Source: Heterotrichella gracilis
Taxonomy: Eukaryota; Sar; Xanthophyceae; Tribonematales; Xanthonemataceae
NCBI GenBank assembly: GCA_032358255.1
Contig: JAULBX010009217.1
Coordinates: 1-64,000 of the forward strand
Direction: 5' to 3'
DNA length: 64,000 bases
The position numbers were made by a program, and so were the translations under genes. Positions 27,313-39,000 of the stretch are shown here, in pieces. How positions within the stretch are numbered: position 1 is the stretch's first letter; every line of letters begins with the position of its first letter. A model generated the notes under the pieces. It searched no databases. It saw only the letters and a list, made by a program, of their open reading frames with translations, and was not told where the DNA came from.

Positions 27313-30300
27313 ATGGCTGCTGAGGGCAGTGAGCACATGGGGGACGCGGTACAGATGGGCAGTGGGGAGGAAGGGTTTATGACGGACGGGGAGGTGCTGG
27401 CTGACCTGGACGGGGAAGGTGCGCAAACCCTAAAACCCTAAACGCCTATGGTAACATGGGGTATGCCTCTCGTTTCCACGCAATGGATCCCGCATTTCGA
27501 TTTGGATTTAGGATTTAGTGCATTTATATGCCCTATATTTATATGCCCTACATCCATGGCTGTGGAGGCGTGATCGGGTATGCCTGTGCATGGGGAAGAA
27601 GAGGCTGTAGCAGTGGATGGCTTTGTGAGGCACAGCACTAATGCTAAGCCTTGGGCATGTCCTACATGTGTGCCCTTTTATTTGCACTAAATAAAAAGCT
27701 GCTGGGATCACCTTTTCACATCAACTGGAGCAGACTTCCGACCTGTTTGCCACCTGAGTCAAGGCACATGGCACGCAGGGGAAGGGGAGGTGCATTATGA
27801 TGATGATGACGAAGGGGATGGACCAGGGGACGACGACAGCATGGGTCAAGGTGGGGAGGACGATGGACAGCAACAGGACGACTCCGTGCACTCCTTCGAG
27901 GCACACACAGGTGAGGAATACCCTTCCAGGGTATTGCATTTGTCTCGTACTGCCTGCAGCCCCTGTTCAGTGGAACTTGTCTCATACTCGCATGTCTACT
28001 TTTGCTGGAGAGCCATCTCCCCACCTGCACTCGCACTGTCACGCATGTACCTTCCCCACACTGGCTCTCTAAACAGGTCAGACATGCCATTGAGCAGCAT
28101 GCATGTGGCATCAGGCGTGGTACCAAGCATGAGGGGAAACTGGAAATACAAATTCTTAAATTGCACGGGGGCGACCCCATCGATTTAGCCCTGCACTTGA
28201 TCGGGAGTGCACCATTGAGCGCATGGTGTCTGTGTGGTGCAGATGCTGTGTTTGCAGTTGCGTGGAGCCCCGTCCACCCAGACATGGTGGCCACAGGGGG
28301 AGGGGATGACCGGGCGTTCATATGGAGGGTAAGTCGTGCATGGTTTGCCACAGCTGGGGAAGGGGAGTTTGTGGGTGGTGGCCATGTGGGGAGGGGAGGT
28401 TGTGGATGGTGGCAATATGGGGAGGGAAGGTCATGCATAGTGGCTGTATGGGGAGGGGAGGTCATGCGGGTGCTTGCATGGGGAGGGGAGGTTATCATGG
28501 TGGCCACATGGGGAGGGGAGGGTCATGCATGGATGTGAATCCCCCCCCTCCTTGCTCACATGGTGTGTTTCAGAAGCCCAGCTGTGATGGTGCACATGGT
28601 GAAAGCCTTTGGCATTGGCCAGGTAGTGAGACCATTGACGCAATGTACTCATCAGTTCCAAGCCAACGCCTTGCTGGTCTCCTGCACCCATTGCGTGTCT
28701 TGTTCAAAATCCTGATCTTGCAAGCCTCCTGCAGGTGGGGCAAGATGCGTATGAGGAGACGGGGGGTGCGGTGCTTGAGCTAGCTGGGCACACAGACTCG
28801 GTGAGGAATGCCTTGGTGCAAACCCTTAACCCCTGATGCAAGCCCCTTGACAGACGCTCAGTGAGCTTACCCTACAGGAAAACGAATGTGAATTTAATTA
28901 TATATAAATCCTTCATGCAAACCCCTTGACAGCACACTCAATGAGCTTGCCCTACAACAAAGAAATTGTAGGTGTTATTATGTTTATATTGTGAATGTCA
29001 TGACCAACTATGCTCTCAAGTCGTGTTGAGGCGCTGAATAAAATCATCCCGCCGGCTGAATGAAGGACTGAATTGGGTGATTGGGTGATTTGGGTGATAA
29101 TGTTTTTGCAGTGGTGAGTTGCTCATATGCTTGTTTTTCTATCAACCCCAAACTCTAAACTGTGACTTGCAATGGTGTCTGACCTGAATGGCAGGGCGGT
29201 GGTGTGTTTTGCTCATCGGCATTTTTCTGCTTGATGCAGGTATCATCCATGCGCTTTAACAGCACTGGATCACTGCTGGCGACCGGAGGGCTGGATGGTG
29301 AGTTTTTGTAAAGTACAGGCTTTGGAGGTGGCGGATGAGCAATTGGGGAAAGTTCAATGCGGGACTGCGTCAGAGCCTTGTCTTATGGATAAAATTATGC
29401 CTTAGGAAATGAAGTTGATTCTTCTTTCACCCTGGGTGCACAATTACTGGCTCCCTGCTGAGGACCGGAGGCCTGGCCAGGAGGCGACAGACCCTGAAAT
29501 TGGAATGTCCCCCAGGGCAGCAGAACCAGCCAAAGTGCCACTGCAGCTACAATCCAAAAGCACACTGATTCCTTTTTAATCTTGCTGCAGGGGTGGTGCG
29601 CGTATGGGACGCAACCTCGGGGGAGTGCAAACAAACCCTGGAGGGTCCTGGGGATGGCATCGAGTGGGTGACGTGGCACCCCCGCGGCAATGTGGTGCTG
29701 GCAGGGTCCGAGGACTTCTCTGTGTGGATGTGGCAGGCCGAGAGCGGGGCATTCATGCAGGTGCGTAGGAGAATCTGATAAGAGATAGGACTGGAATAGG
29801 ACTCTGTAAATCAGTTGGACCCAAGCAGGATGCTCTCCCTTGTGCTGGTGCCAGATAACATCTGTCGTCTGTTTCCTGCTTAGGGCTGTATGTGTAGGGA
29901 AAGGTTTTGGCGTGCACACAGCCGCGTGTTGTGCATCGAAACCCACGTGAAAGGCGTCTAACTGCGTGTGTGTGTCTGCTGTGCAGCTGTTTTCTGGCCA
30001 CACGGGTGCGGTGCGGTGCGGCATGTTCACACCGGATGGGAAGACAATAGTGACTGTGGGAGGGGATGGCGACGCCAGCATGCGGGTGTGGAACCCTAAG
30101 ACGGGGGTTTGCACCTTCACTATTGAGGACCACCCATTCCATGCGGCAGGTGCGTGTGTGCCAATCCCCACATATATGCATGCCATTCCCCACAACTGCA
30201 TGCGTTGATCCCCGTATGTGCAGGCCAATCGCCGAATATGTATGTGGATCCCTAAATGCACACGCCGTTCCCAACACGTGCACCTTCAAGTAGAGCAGAA

Positions 30301-31876
30301 TATACCCAATCATGATGCACAATTTTCTTTTCTATTTTTGGTGCTTTGAAAATGGGTGACATGTTGCCATGTGGCGTGTTCCTATTGGCTCACATTCTGC
30401 CATGTGGCGCATTCCATTGGCTGACATGCTGCCATGTGGGCGTTCCCTCACAGGCCTGACATCTCTGGACATCAGCCCGGATGGCAGCGTGGCTGTGACT
30501 GGTGCAGAGGACGGCAGTGTGCGGTTGACCAACATCAGCAACGGGAGGGTGCTGGGGTCGCTGACAGGTGGGGTTAGGTTTAGGGTTTTGGGCTGACAAC
30601 ATCAGCAACGGGAGGGTACTGGGGTTGCTGACAAGTGGGGTTGGGGTTCATGTTTGGGTTTTGGGGATGACCAACACGAGCAAGAGGGTGAAGGTCTTGT
30701 ACTGATCTGTTAAACATAAATTTCATTGCATTTCCCCTGTCGCTTGGTGCGCGTCTGAAGCTCAGTACTATACGAGGCACATGCGTTTCGGCACCCTAGG
30801 GAGGCAAAAACAAACCCTCGCCAAAATCCTTGTGCTGGTGCAAGGACCCCCACCTAAACCCCCTGAACCCTTGTGCAGACCACGATGAGTCTGTTGAGGC
30901 CGCTGCCTTTGCCCGCTCGCTGCCCATAGCAGTGACTGGGGGCCTGGATGGCAAGGTGAACACATGGGATACTGCAACGCTGTCGCTGCGCGCCACGTGT
31001 CAACACCCAGAGGCAAGTGGAAACCCTGAAATCATGGCCGTACAGTACATGCATAACAGGACATGTTTAAGTTAACCATGCAATCATCTTCTTAATTAGG
31101 TTTTGAGGCACATTGTATAGAGGTGACAGAAGGGATGGGTCCGCCTATAGCAACACGGGCTCACTTGCACAGCAGGACACTGTCAACATGAGATGGCATA
31201 ATAGTGCCAAAACGGCGCTGCTTGGCGCAGCATATGCAAAGCTGACTGCTTGTCTTGCTGCACTGCTGAATGCATGTGACCTATCAATTAAACCCTCGAT
31301 AGACCATTGCTGTGTGTTGAACACCATGTGTGTGTGTGGCGTGCAGGGCGTCGTGCGGCTAGCGATGCACCCTGTGTCCCCGCTGGTGTTCTCTGGGTGC
31401 ATGGACGGGGCGGTGAGGGTGTGGGACCTGCGGTCAGGTGCGCAAAAAAGACCCTACCTGAAAACCCTAGGTAGCAGTGGGCACCCACTCACTGCCATGC
31501 AGCCATGTCTTGTAAAGTTTCATTACCTGGCAGTGTGGTGACAAAACATGGATAACTGGAATCAACCGATGTGTATGCACACAAATTATGTGCACCCACA
31601 CCACGTGCACGTGGGCAGGCGCATTGAAGCCCGCTGTGGGGTGATAACAAATCAAGCATCAAAGCATCAAAGCTGATCAAAGCACAATTATACCGTAGCC
31701 AACAAACGTATTTGTGAGCACAAGTAAAACAGGCGCGTGCGTGTTTGTGCGCAGGTGCCTGCGAGCGCACCTTCCTCGGCCACTCTGCTGCCATCCAGGA
31801 CATTGCACTGAGCCCAGACGGCGCCATGGTGTTGGCGGGGGCGGATGACTGCACAGCCAAGGTGTTCCAGCTTTAA
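27313..31876 (+). CDS. AAMP: WD40 protein AAMP / Sqt1-like
   Basis: AAMP and its yeast relative Sqt1 are WD40 propellers; Sqt1 is the dedicated chaperone of ribosomal protein uL16 (Rpl10). Eleven exons: 27313-27418, 27779-27910, 28243-28328, 28735-28800, 29240-29297, 29591-29760, 29987-30149, 30454-30567, 30879-31012, 31347-31437 and 31755-31876, all in phase, 413 aa. The N-terminal 80 residues are very acidic (YDDDDEGDGPGDDDS), as in Sqt1/AAMP. Then come WD repeats: FEAHTDAVFAVAWSP, LELAGHTDSVSSMRFN, GDGIEWVTWHPRGNVV (the AAMP-specific stretch), LFSGHTGAVRCGMFTPDG, LTSLDISPDGSVAVTGAEDG, DHDESVEAAAF, GVVRLAMHP, and FLGHSAAIQDIALSPDG to the stop. The intron after 31012 starts with GC rather than GT. 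The start codon is tentative because the frame stays open upstream through the CTACCC repeat. Confidence 0.93.
28372..28537. repeat. Minisatellite in AAMP intron 3, derived from exon 3
   Basis: Five to six degenerate copies of a roughly 30-bp unit (core atggtggccacatggggaggg) run through the intron. The unit matches the coding sequence of exon 3 just upstream (atggtggccacagggggagg, in 28283-28310), so the array appears to be amplified exon sequence. Confidence 0.75.
30358..30452. repeat. Three tandem 31-33 bp units ending at the AAMP exon 8 acceptor
   Basis: Units share gctgacatgctgccatgtgg (with variants) and start near 30358, 30391 and 30421. The last runs directly into the splice acceptor of exon 8. 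Confidence 0.75.
31013..31346 (+). other. AAMP: GC-AG intron in AAMP
   Basis: The donor reads GAG|gcaagt and the acceptor gtgcag|GGC. Joining them gives HPE|GVVRLAMHP in the WD40 frame. No GT within reach restores the frame, so a GC-AG intron is the simplest reading; GCAAGT is the usual consensus for this minority class. Confidence 0.8.
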
Positions 31877-32931
31877 AAAGGGAACTCTAAATTCGAAGCT
31901 TGGGCCCAGACATGGCCATGGCAGCAGGGCAATTGCCAAGGTGTTGAGAGGGGTAGAGCCCCTTGAAACGGTGTCTATATGGCTTAGAAAGCTCTTGTGA
32001 GCCAGTGACTCCCTGAATCCTCACTGTGCGTGCCCTTCCTTCCTTCCTTCCTGGCTGAAAAGGAAGTGCGAGAGGGCGCAACACGTAACCCATTGGCCAC
32101 ATTGCGTGGCATGGCATTGCTTTGGGTGGACCAAGTCGCATGTGCCGGGGCCTACACCTATTTTTTCCATACCTTGTAACATACGGCCCCTTGAACGTGA
32201 ACTACTTGGCAAGCCTGAAGGTGATATGCATATAACCTTGGTCAACTGCCATGCATGACTGAGGCCCTCTCCATTCCTCTACTTGGCACACCATACTGTT
32301 GATGGTTTTCCACCGTGCTGGAGCTCCCCTTTGTGAAGCTCGCCAAGGGACAGTGGTTGCTCTCAACCAGCATCGGCAACACGACATGGGTACTGATGCA
32401 TGCATGCATTCGCGCATACTACATGCCTACTGTACAGTTGTAAGCGTCGTTGCAGTGTGCAGCAGTCTAAGCAGTTACCTGCTGGGATGCACCTGGGCCG
32501 AACAACTTTTGTGAAACGTATGTTGCAGACACTTCAGCAGACATCTGTCAGCAGACTTCGTTGGATAGTTAGTTGAGAGGTGTGCAATCCTTCTAACGCT
32601 TTTGGCCTAAAATCCCAGCGCAATTTCCGAAGCAAGCAAAACACCTCCTTCTCGTTTACTACAGGGAGAAGACGTGGTGAAACTAGGATTCAAGCCTCCA
32701 GCTGCTGTAGCTTCAAAGCCAGGACTCGTTCATCCCTCGTTTCCCTCCAGCCCTTATCAGCACACAGATCATCTTTGTGGTTCTTGCGAGGTGGGTGTGG
32801 GTTCCAGGATCTAGAGCTTTGATTCCTACCTTTTTTCCTTGCTTGGAGTTGTTGCACTGGTGTCCAGGCTCTACTTACTGACTGCGATAAACTAACTGTA
32901 CAACTGTGTTGTAGCTCACACCCGGTGCAAC
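31877..32931. other. Spacer, no gene seen
   Basis: Tandem spacer between AAMP and the F-box-like gene. It has a short tract of ccttcctt repeats (32036-32051) and several GCATGCAT runs. No supported open frame. Confidence 0.4.
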
Positions 32932-34370
32932 ATGGCGGGCAGAACCGCCCTGCATATCAGCGACCTACCAGACAGCTGCCTGGTAAACATCTTTGCCAAG
33001 TTCAACGAGTCCCGGCGGACAACCGCTGCCAAAACTGCCCGGCTGGCCCTGGTGTGTTCCCAATGGCTGGACCTGCTGCAAGGGCCCAGCGACGTGTGGG
33101 GAACCATCACCCTCAAACCACCACACAGACCACTCAGCCCAGAGACACTGCAAGGGTTCCTTGATTGGCTGCGGAACAGGCTGCCTGGCACCAATGGCCT
33201 GGACTTGGTGTCGTCCCCCCCGTCGCTGCAGTTTTTGTCAACAGGTGCTGGGTGGCCAACCCAGCGGTGCTGCAGTCGCTGAAAGGGTTGACCCTCACGA
33301 GATCAGACAGGCTTGCAGAGGCTTGCAGGCAGCTCCACACCCTGACTCGCGTCACCTATCTTGGGATACACCCCGCGTTGGGCAGGCTGGAAGCGCTTGG
33401 CTGCCTCAGCCAGCTGTCCACGCTGACTCAGCTCAAGGAGCTGGATATCAGAGTGTCTGTCAACAACCACAGGGTCGCGCCGCCCCTTCCCTACCTGCCC
33501 AGCGTCACCAGCCTTACTGCTGCCTTCATGACAAGTGAGGAGATCGTGGGCTGCCTGCCCAACTTGCAGCGCTGCTTGTTGGACTTGCGCAGCTTTGGGC
33601 CCTGTTCAGTCCCGGCCAACCTGACCCGACTGACTTCCCTCACCAGCCTCACATTGAAGGCAGATGCCAGCCGAGTGCAGTTCCCAGAGGCTTGTCTCCC
33701 CTCCTCGCTGACAGACCTCCAGCTGGGCAGATATGGTCAAGAATGTATATTTCCGAATGACCACGATAGGGACCCTTTCCCAGCGCTCCTGCCAGCCCTC
33801 GCCCCACTGCCCAGCCTGCGCAAGCTGCTGGTGCTGAGCTTTCCCATCTTAGACATGGTCGCCATCGTGTCGAGGCTCACACACCTGGAGGAGCTTGGAG
33901 TCACACACAGCCAGGATGCGCCTGCCGTGTTCACCATCCCAGTCATGCCCAACCTCACGCACCTTGTGCTGAGCGGCCTTGATTGTCGCACCCCGTACAG
34001 TGTGCCCAGCTTTTTGCTCGCCATGCCTCACCAGATGCACCCAGACCTGCGCTGCCACTGCTGGAGGCGTGACGGTGATACTCAGACGCCCAGGCAAGCC
34101 AGCGCAGGCTTCCTCCTGCCCAACGTTGATGTTGGAGGCCCTGTAGTCACCTTGCAGGGCAACTACTGCAGGTACACAATGCAGCAGACCCAGCACGAAC
34201 CTGTTGTAGTTACTATTGGACAGGAGGTGCAGATTGCAGATCACAGGCAGCGGCTGGACCCATCGGACGTTGCTGCACAGTTTGCAGAGTACGCCACTGC
34301 CAAGGCCTGGTTCAACCAACTTGCTGAAGCAGACTTGCTGAAGCAGACTTTAAGTTACTTCAAGGCCTAG
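32932..34370 (+). pseudogene. F-box-like / leucine-rich protein gene, frameshifted
   Basis: An intronless gene in an intron-rich neighbourhood. The ATG at 32932 opens a frame with an F-box-like domain: LHISDLPDSCLVNIFAKF at residues 7-24, then RLALVCSQWLDLLQGPSDVW. That frame ends at about 33282. The rest, to the TAG at 34368, continues in a second frame as irregular leucine-rich repeats (TLTQLKELDIRVSV, LTRLTSLTSLTLKAD, LPSLRKLLVLSFPILDM, LTHLEELGVTHSQD) and a C-terminal stretch CRYTMQQTQ. Comparison with the sister copy at 55375-56816 puts the break near 33245-33258, where about two bases seem to be missing. F-box proteins recruit substrates to SCF ubiquitin ligases; no substrate can be guessed. 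A tiny intron could not restore the frame. The gene may be a recent pseudogene or carry an assembly error. Confidence 0.75.
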
Positions 34371-34857
34371 GCTAGCCATCGGGGTACCGTACTCGGCAGC
34401 AGTTTATTGCTTCAGGAGGGGCAGACAGGACAGACAGAATCAGTGTACTCCCTTTCTTCATTTCTTTTGTAGTGCATGGGGGAGCGTGGTCAGGTTCCTT
34501 ATTGGGAGGTTTCAAGCGGTGGACCATGTACAAATTTGCTGCACTGTGAGGAGGACGGGCTAGGCGGAAGTGGACATCGATTACAGCTTCAATTCAGCAC
34601 CTCGTGGCAATTGCAACTTTAAAGTTGATTTTGTTGGTAATTCTGGTGAATCAGATCCCAGCCCATCTGTCACAGTGTTGAATCCGTTGCAAAGTGCCGA
34701 CACTCTGGCTTATATTATAATGTTTTTTGCTTCTCAACAGTCTGATTCAACGAAGGGTGGGATGCTGTCCCGAGGGCATGGTGCCTGGGATTTGATTTTT
34801 ACTGTACACGCCAATGTGATGTTGTGATTTTACAAAACTTTACGGGCATTTATTGGC
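34371..34857. other. 3' flank of the F-box-like gene
   Basis: About 490 bp with the presumed 3' UTR of the F-box-like gene and sequence leading to the MITE. No gene is supported. Confidence 0.4.
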
Positions 34858-35076
34858 TAATAGCCGTAGCCGCAGTGGTAATTTTGCGCCCAAAATTAAC
34901 TTTTCATCGACTCCGCTAATTGCGCTAATTCGCCGCTCGACGTTCGAATTAGCAGGATTAGCAAAATTAAGCCTATCTGAAGCCAAATCGATGGATAGGG
35001 GACTGTTTACGCCTATGTTCGCGCTAATTTTACGTTAACGTACGACGCTAATACCCCACTACGGCTACGGCTATTA
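34858..35076. mobile_element. MITE with 19-bp terminal inverted repeats and TA target duplication
   Basis: Left end atagccgtagccgcagtgg (from 34860) and right end ccactacggctacggctat (to 35074) are reverse complements with one mismatch. Both are flanked by TA (34858-34859 and 35075-35076). The 215-bp body is AT-rich with many TTAATT/AATTAGC motifs and has no coding capacity. Size, inverted repeats and TA duplication fit a Tc1/mariner-type non-autonomous element. The TA is short enough that chance cannot be fully excluded, but the inverted repeats are clear. Confidence 0.85.
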
Positions 35077-36005
35077 TTTGCCACACAAGCTTAAGCGCAG
35101 CCAATACAACAGTTGATAGCATGCAAGGCTCCGAATCCAGAGTTGTAACAATTACAGAGATGAATTTGGCGGCATTCGGTTGACTCACCGCCTGCCGGCG
35201 GCCCATCATCAATGTGTCATGCACCCGGTGAAATGAATGTTTTAACAGATCACGTGCTCCACAGGGGCCTCTATACCCAAGGCTCGGTCCTTCATGCATG
35301 CCACATCATGTACTGCAGGGCATACAGCTGGCACTGCTTGGCATACCGTATTATTGCAAGCTGAGCTGGCACTGCTTGCAATGCGACCCATGCCATTGGG
35401 GCTTGTGACACGATCAGCTCCGGAAAGCATGCTGCCATGCCACAGCCCGCCACCTAGTCTAGCCCCAGCACTGCACTGCAGACAGAGCGTCGCCTCCCGG
35501 CAACAACTTGAAACCCTTGCCACCAAAACTGCGTCCCCCACCAATCCACCCCCTCAATATGCTGCACCCTCACCACACCACCTGCTCGCCACAATGCGGC
35601 GGCGAGTCGTGGTCCAGCTGGCAACGCCCTGCTGTGCCGCCCCTCTCTGAACGCCAGCCGATGAGCTGGGGCATGCTCCCGCGCCATGTGCACTGCCACC
35701 ACCATCTTTAAAAAAGCAGGCGCTAGCCCCACCTGCACCGCCGCTGGAAAAAAAACTAGCCACGATTTTGCTCTCCCCCGCTCAACCCCGCTGCCACCGC
35801 GCATCAAAATGGCGGCGGCGTGCGGTCCAGCGCCCTGCGCCGGCCCTCCCGGAACGCCAGCCGCTGCACATGCTCGCGCACCTTGTGCCACCACCTCATG
35901 GGAACAGTTGGGGTCCGAGCACCGCGCGCTGCTTTCTGGCACACCGCCGCCTGAAAAAACTGGCCTTAGGCTTGGCTAGCCCTCCCCCGCTGCGCCGCGC
36001 TTGCA
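35077..36005. other. 3' flank of ATAD3 with two extra copies of its last-exon end
   Basis: Sequence 35590-35706 and 35801-35905 are degraded copies of the end of the ATAD3 last exon plus flank (true copy about 36004-36110). They form a tandem array with a period near 200 bp that extends past the stop codon. The rest of the stretch shows nothing recognisable. Confidence 0.7.
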
Positions 36006-39000
36006 TCAGAATGGCGGCGGTGTGTGGTCCAGCGCCCCGTGCCGCCCCTCCCGGAACGCCAGCCGCTGCGCATGCTCCCGAACCTTGTGCGCCACCACCG
36101 ACCTGAACACCTCGGGCGTCAGCACCGCTTTTTGGGCCCCGTACACCGCCGCCTGCACACTGGCCATCAGCTTGGCCAGCTCGCGCCCGCTGAAGCCCTC
36201 GGTGTCGCGCGCCGCCTGGCGCAGCACCTCGCCGTCCACGCCCCGCACCTCGATGCGGTCGGCGCCCAGCTTGCGGCCCCTGCGGAATTAAATACGAGTG
36301 ATTATCTAATCGATTCAATTCCCTCCAGTTGGCAATAGCGGCATTTCTTTTGTTTTGTTCATGAAGTTACATGGTGCCAACTTGCGGCCCTTGCGGAGCA
36401 GTAAATATGAAAGATTGCTTGATTCACTTTTTATTATGCAACTGTTTCCAGGATTATTTGACAGTCACATTCAGGATGCCAATCCGGGCTCACAAGGCTG
36501 ATATATTTAAATACTAAATTGGTGCCCAGCTTGCCCCCTGCGAATGACTAGATCAGCATCACAAAACGAAACTAATATGGCAAAATCACATTCCACCACC
36601 ACCCCACCCACCAGCGCACCCACCTGAACAGCGCCTGCAGCCTCTCCCTGATGCCCCCCGTGCTGCCCGACCCCGCGCCCCCTGTCTGCGTGCCCGCCTG
36701 CACAATGTAGGTGTCCAGGTACAGCTGCAGGATGGACAGGCGCTCATCCTCGCCTGGCAGAGGGAACTCCAGCGCCTCGTCCATGCGGTCAAGCACGGCG
36801 TCGTCAAGGTCGCCTGTGGGACAGGAAGGGCGTCAGTAAAATAGCACTGCAGGAAGTATTGCATTGCAGGCCTTGCACGGGGTTTACACTGCATACCACA
36901 GTACAAAATTCTACAACATAAGCAAAAATCAGCGACTCGTCCATGCAGTCAAGCACGGCGTCATCAAGATCAACTAGGAGGTGGGTGGCAGGAATCTCAA
37001 TGCCCATCCTTTCATTTGGTACGTTGCATTGTATACCCCCATTTTGCCGCGTTTCACTCTTTGGAATCAATATTGTGAATAGATGCAATCTGATGCTGAT
37101 GGATGCCTTGATTGTTTTCAGCAGGCTAGCTGCTCGCCTGGCTCTTTGCATAGAGTGAAGTACATTTCATAAACTCACCTGGCCTGGTTTGTGGCCAGCA
37201 CCACCGCAAAATCCTTTGACCTGGTCCCTACTAAAATCTTGTCCATTACTAATGATTACAATGGGGAGTTATCCACTCACTCACCTGGTCTGCTTATTGC
37301 CAGCGCCGCGAAGTCCTTGGACCTGTCACTACTATGCATACCCATTCCACTCATTACAATGGAAAAGTATCCACTGGCTCACCTGGCCTGTTTGTTGCCA
37401 ACACCACTGCAAAGTCCTTTGACTGGTCCCCAGTCCTGAACAGCAGCGCGTTGAGCGCACCCCGCAGGCCCTCGCTCATGCCATCGCCGCGCTTGCCCAG
37501 GAAGGCATCCGCCTCGTCAATGAATAGCAGCAGGCCCTGGGGGGGTGGGGGGTTAATTTGCGTTGGTGCGTGTGAGTGTGGTGGGTGTGAGCTGGGAGGG
37601 ACACAAACTGTTGTCAACCTTGACCCTAAACCCTAAACCCTTGAACCATGGGGGGCTTGCTCATGCGCTCGCAATGCCCTTGCCAAGGGAGGTGACTGTC
37701 TTGTAAATGAACAGGGAGCAGGTCGGAGGGGGTCGAGGGGTGGGGGGGTGGGGGTGGGTGGGTAGGAAGGGACTTTCAACCTTGTCAATGAACATGAGCA
37801 GGTCCTGGGAATAGGGGTACGGGGAGGGAATAATTCATGCATTGGCACACTCTGCTGTTACATGCATGCAACACCCCTCCTTGCTGCTCTGAACCCTCAA
37901 CTGTAATTGGAACATGGCAACCCCCAAACTCCACCTTGTTGCTCCGCTCCACCCACTCCAGCATACCATGCAGCTGCTCTAAACCCTAGACCCTACACCC
38001 TAACCCACCTTGTTGCTCCGCTCCGCCCAGTCAAACATCTCGTGCAGCTGCGTGACCGCCTTGCCCCCAAGTGGCGCCACATCCCCACCGCTCATGATGG
38101 CGTAGTCCAACCCACTGGTGCGCGCGAGGCGCTTGGCGGCCATGGTCTTGCCGGTCCCGGGGGGGCCTGGGAAGGGGGGAAGGGGGTATAGGGTTTAAAA
38201 ATAGGGTTAGGTTCTGGTGCGCGCAAGGCGCTTTTCGGTGCCGGGAGGCCATGGGGGAGGGGTCTTAGTCACATGCGGGAGGGGTCTTTGACAGCGAGGA
38301 TGCATGCAAGGCCTTGAGTTTGCCAGTGCCAACGGGGCCTGGGTAGGATTCAGGTTAAGATTTTCAGGGGCAAGTCAAAGTTGGGTTTGTATGCCAGGGG
38401 GGCATCCCTGATTATTCAACACAGCATGTGTACGCGGGGCGCCAAGCAGCAGGTGGTTATCGCCACCAGCCCCAGCATGCAACTGTGGTTGATAAGAAAG
38501 TTGATGGTGAATTGAGGATTTTGCGTTTAGACTACAAAATTGCATGTTCACTTTCTTCTGGCCCCCTCCAGCCCGCCCACCCACCGTAGAACAGCATGTG
38601 CCTGAAGGGTGCCCCGTGCGCCTTGGTGTTCGCCGTTACCGCAGCCAGCGCACGCACATGATCATGCAACGCCCCCGGGAGCACCACATCCCGGAAGTCC
38701 TTCTTCACATCCTCAATGGCCTTGGTAGCGAAGGAGCGGCTGCCGGGGAGCAGGCTGCGGCGGGAAGTCTCGCGCACCTGAGGCAGGAGGAGAAGGGGAG
38801 TATTGGTGGTGGTGGTGCAGATTTCATGGGGATGGCAGGGATTGAAGTTAAGCAACAATGAGACGTGATCGCAGTGCGCGGCACATGAAGTAAAATGAGG
38901 TGGGAATCCTCGCTGTTACTTTACAAACCCACTTTCACGCCCACCACCCCCCTGGCGGCGGAGGGGGCTGTCATTGTGGTCCTCACCCGTGCTAATCTGC

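Noticed and set aside
26755-27441. 228-codon frame including a Pro-Leu repeat, running into AAMP
   Set aside because: The Pro-Leu run comes from the CTACCC microsatellite and the upstream part looks random; only the portion from 27313 is kept as the AAMP first exon.
33208-33244. Possible tiny introns that might repair the first F-box-like gene
   Set aside because: Candidate lengths of 22-37 nt are too short and none restores the downstream frame.
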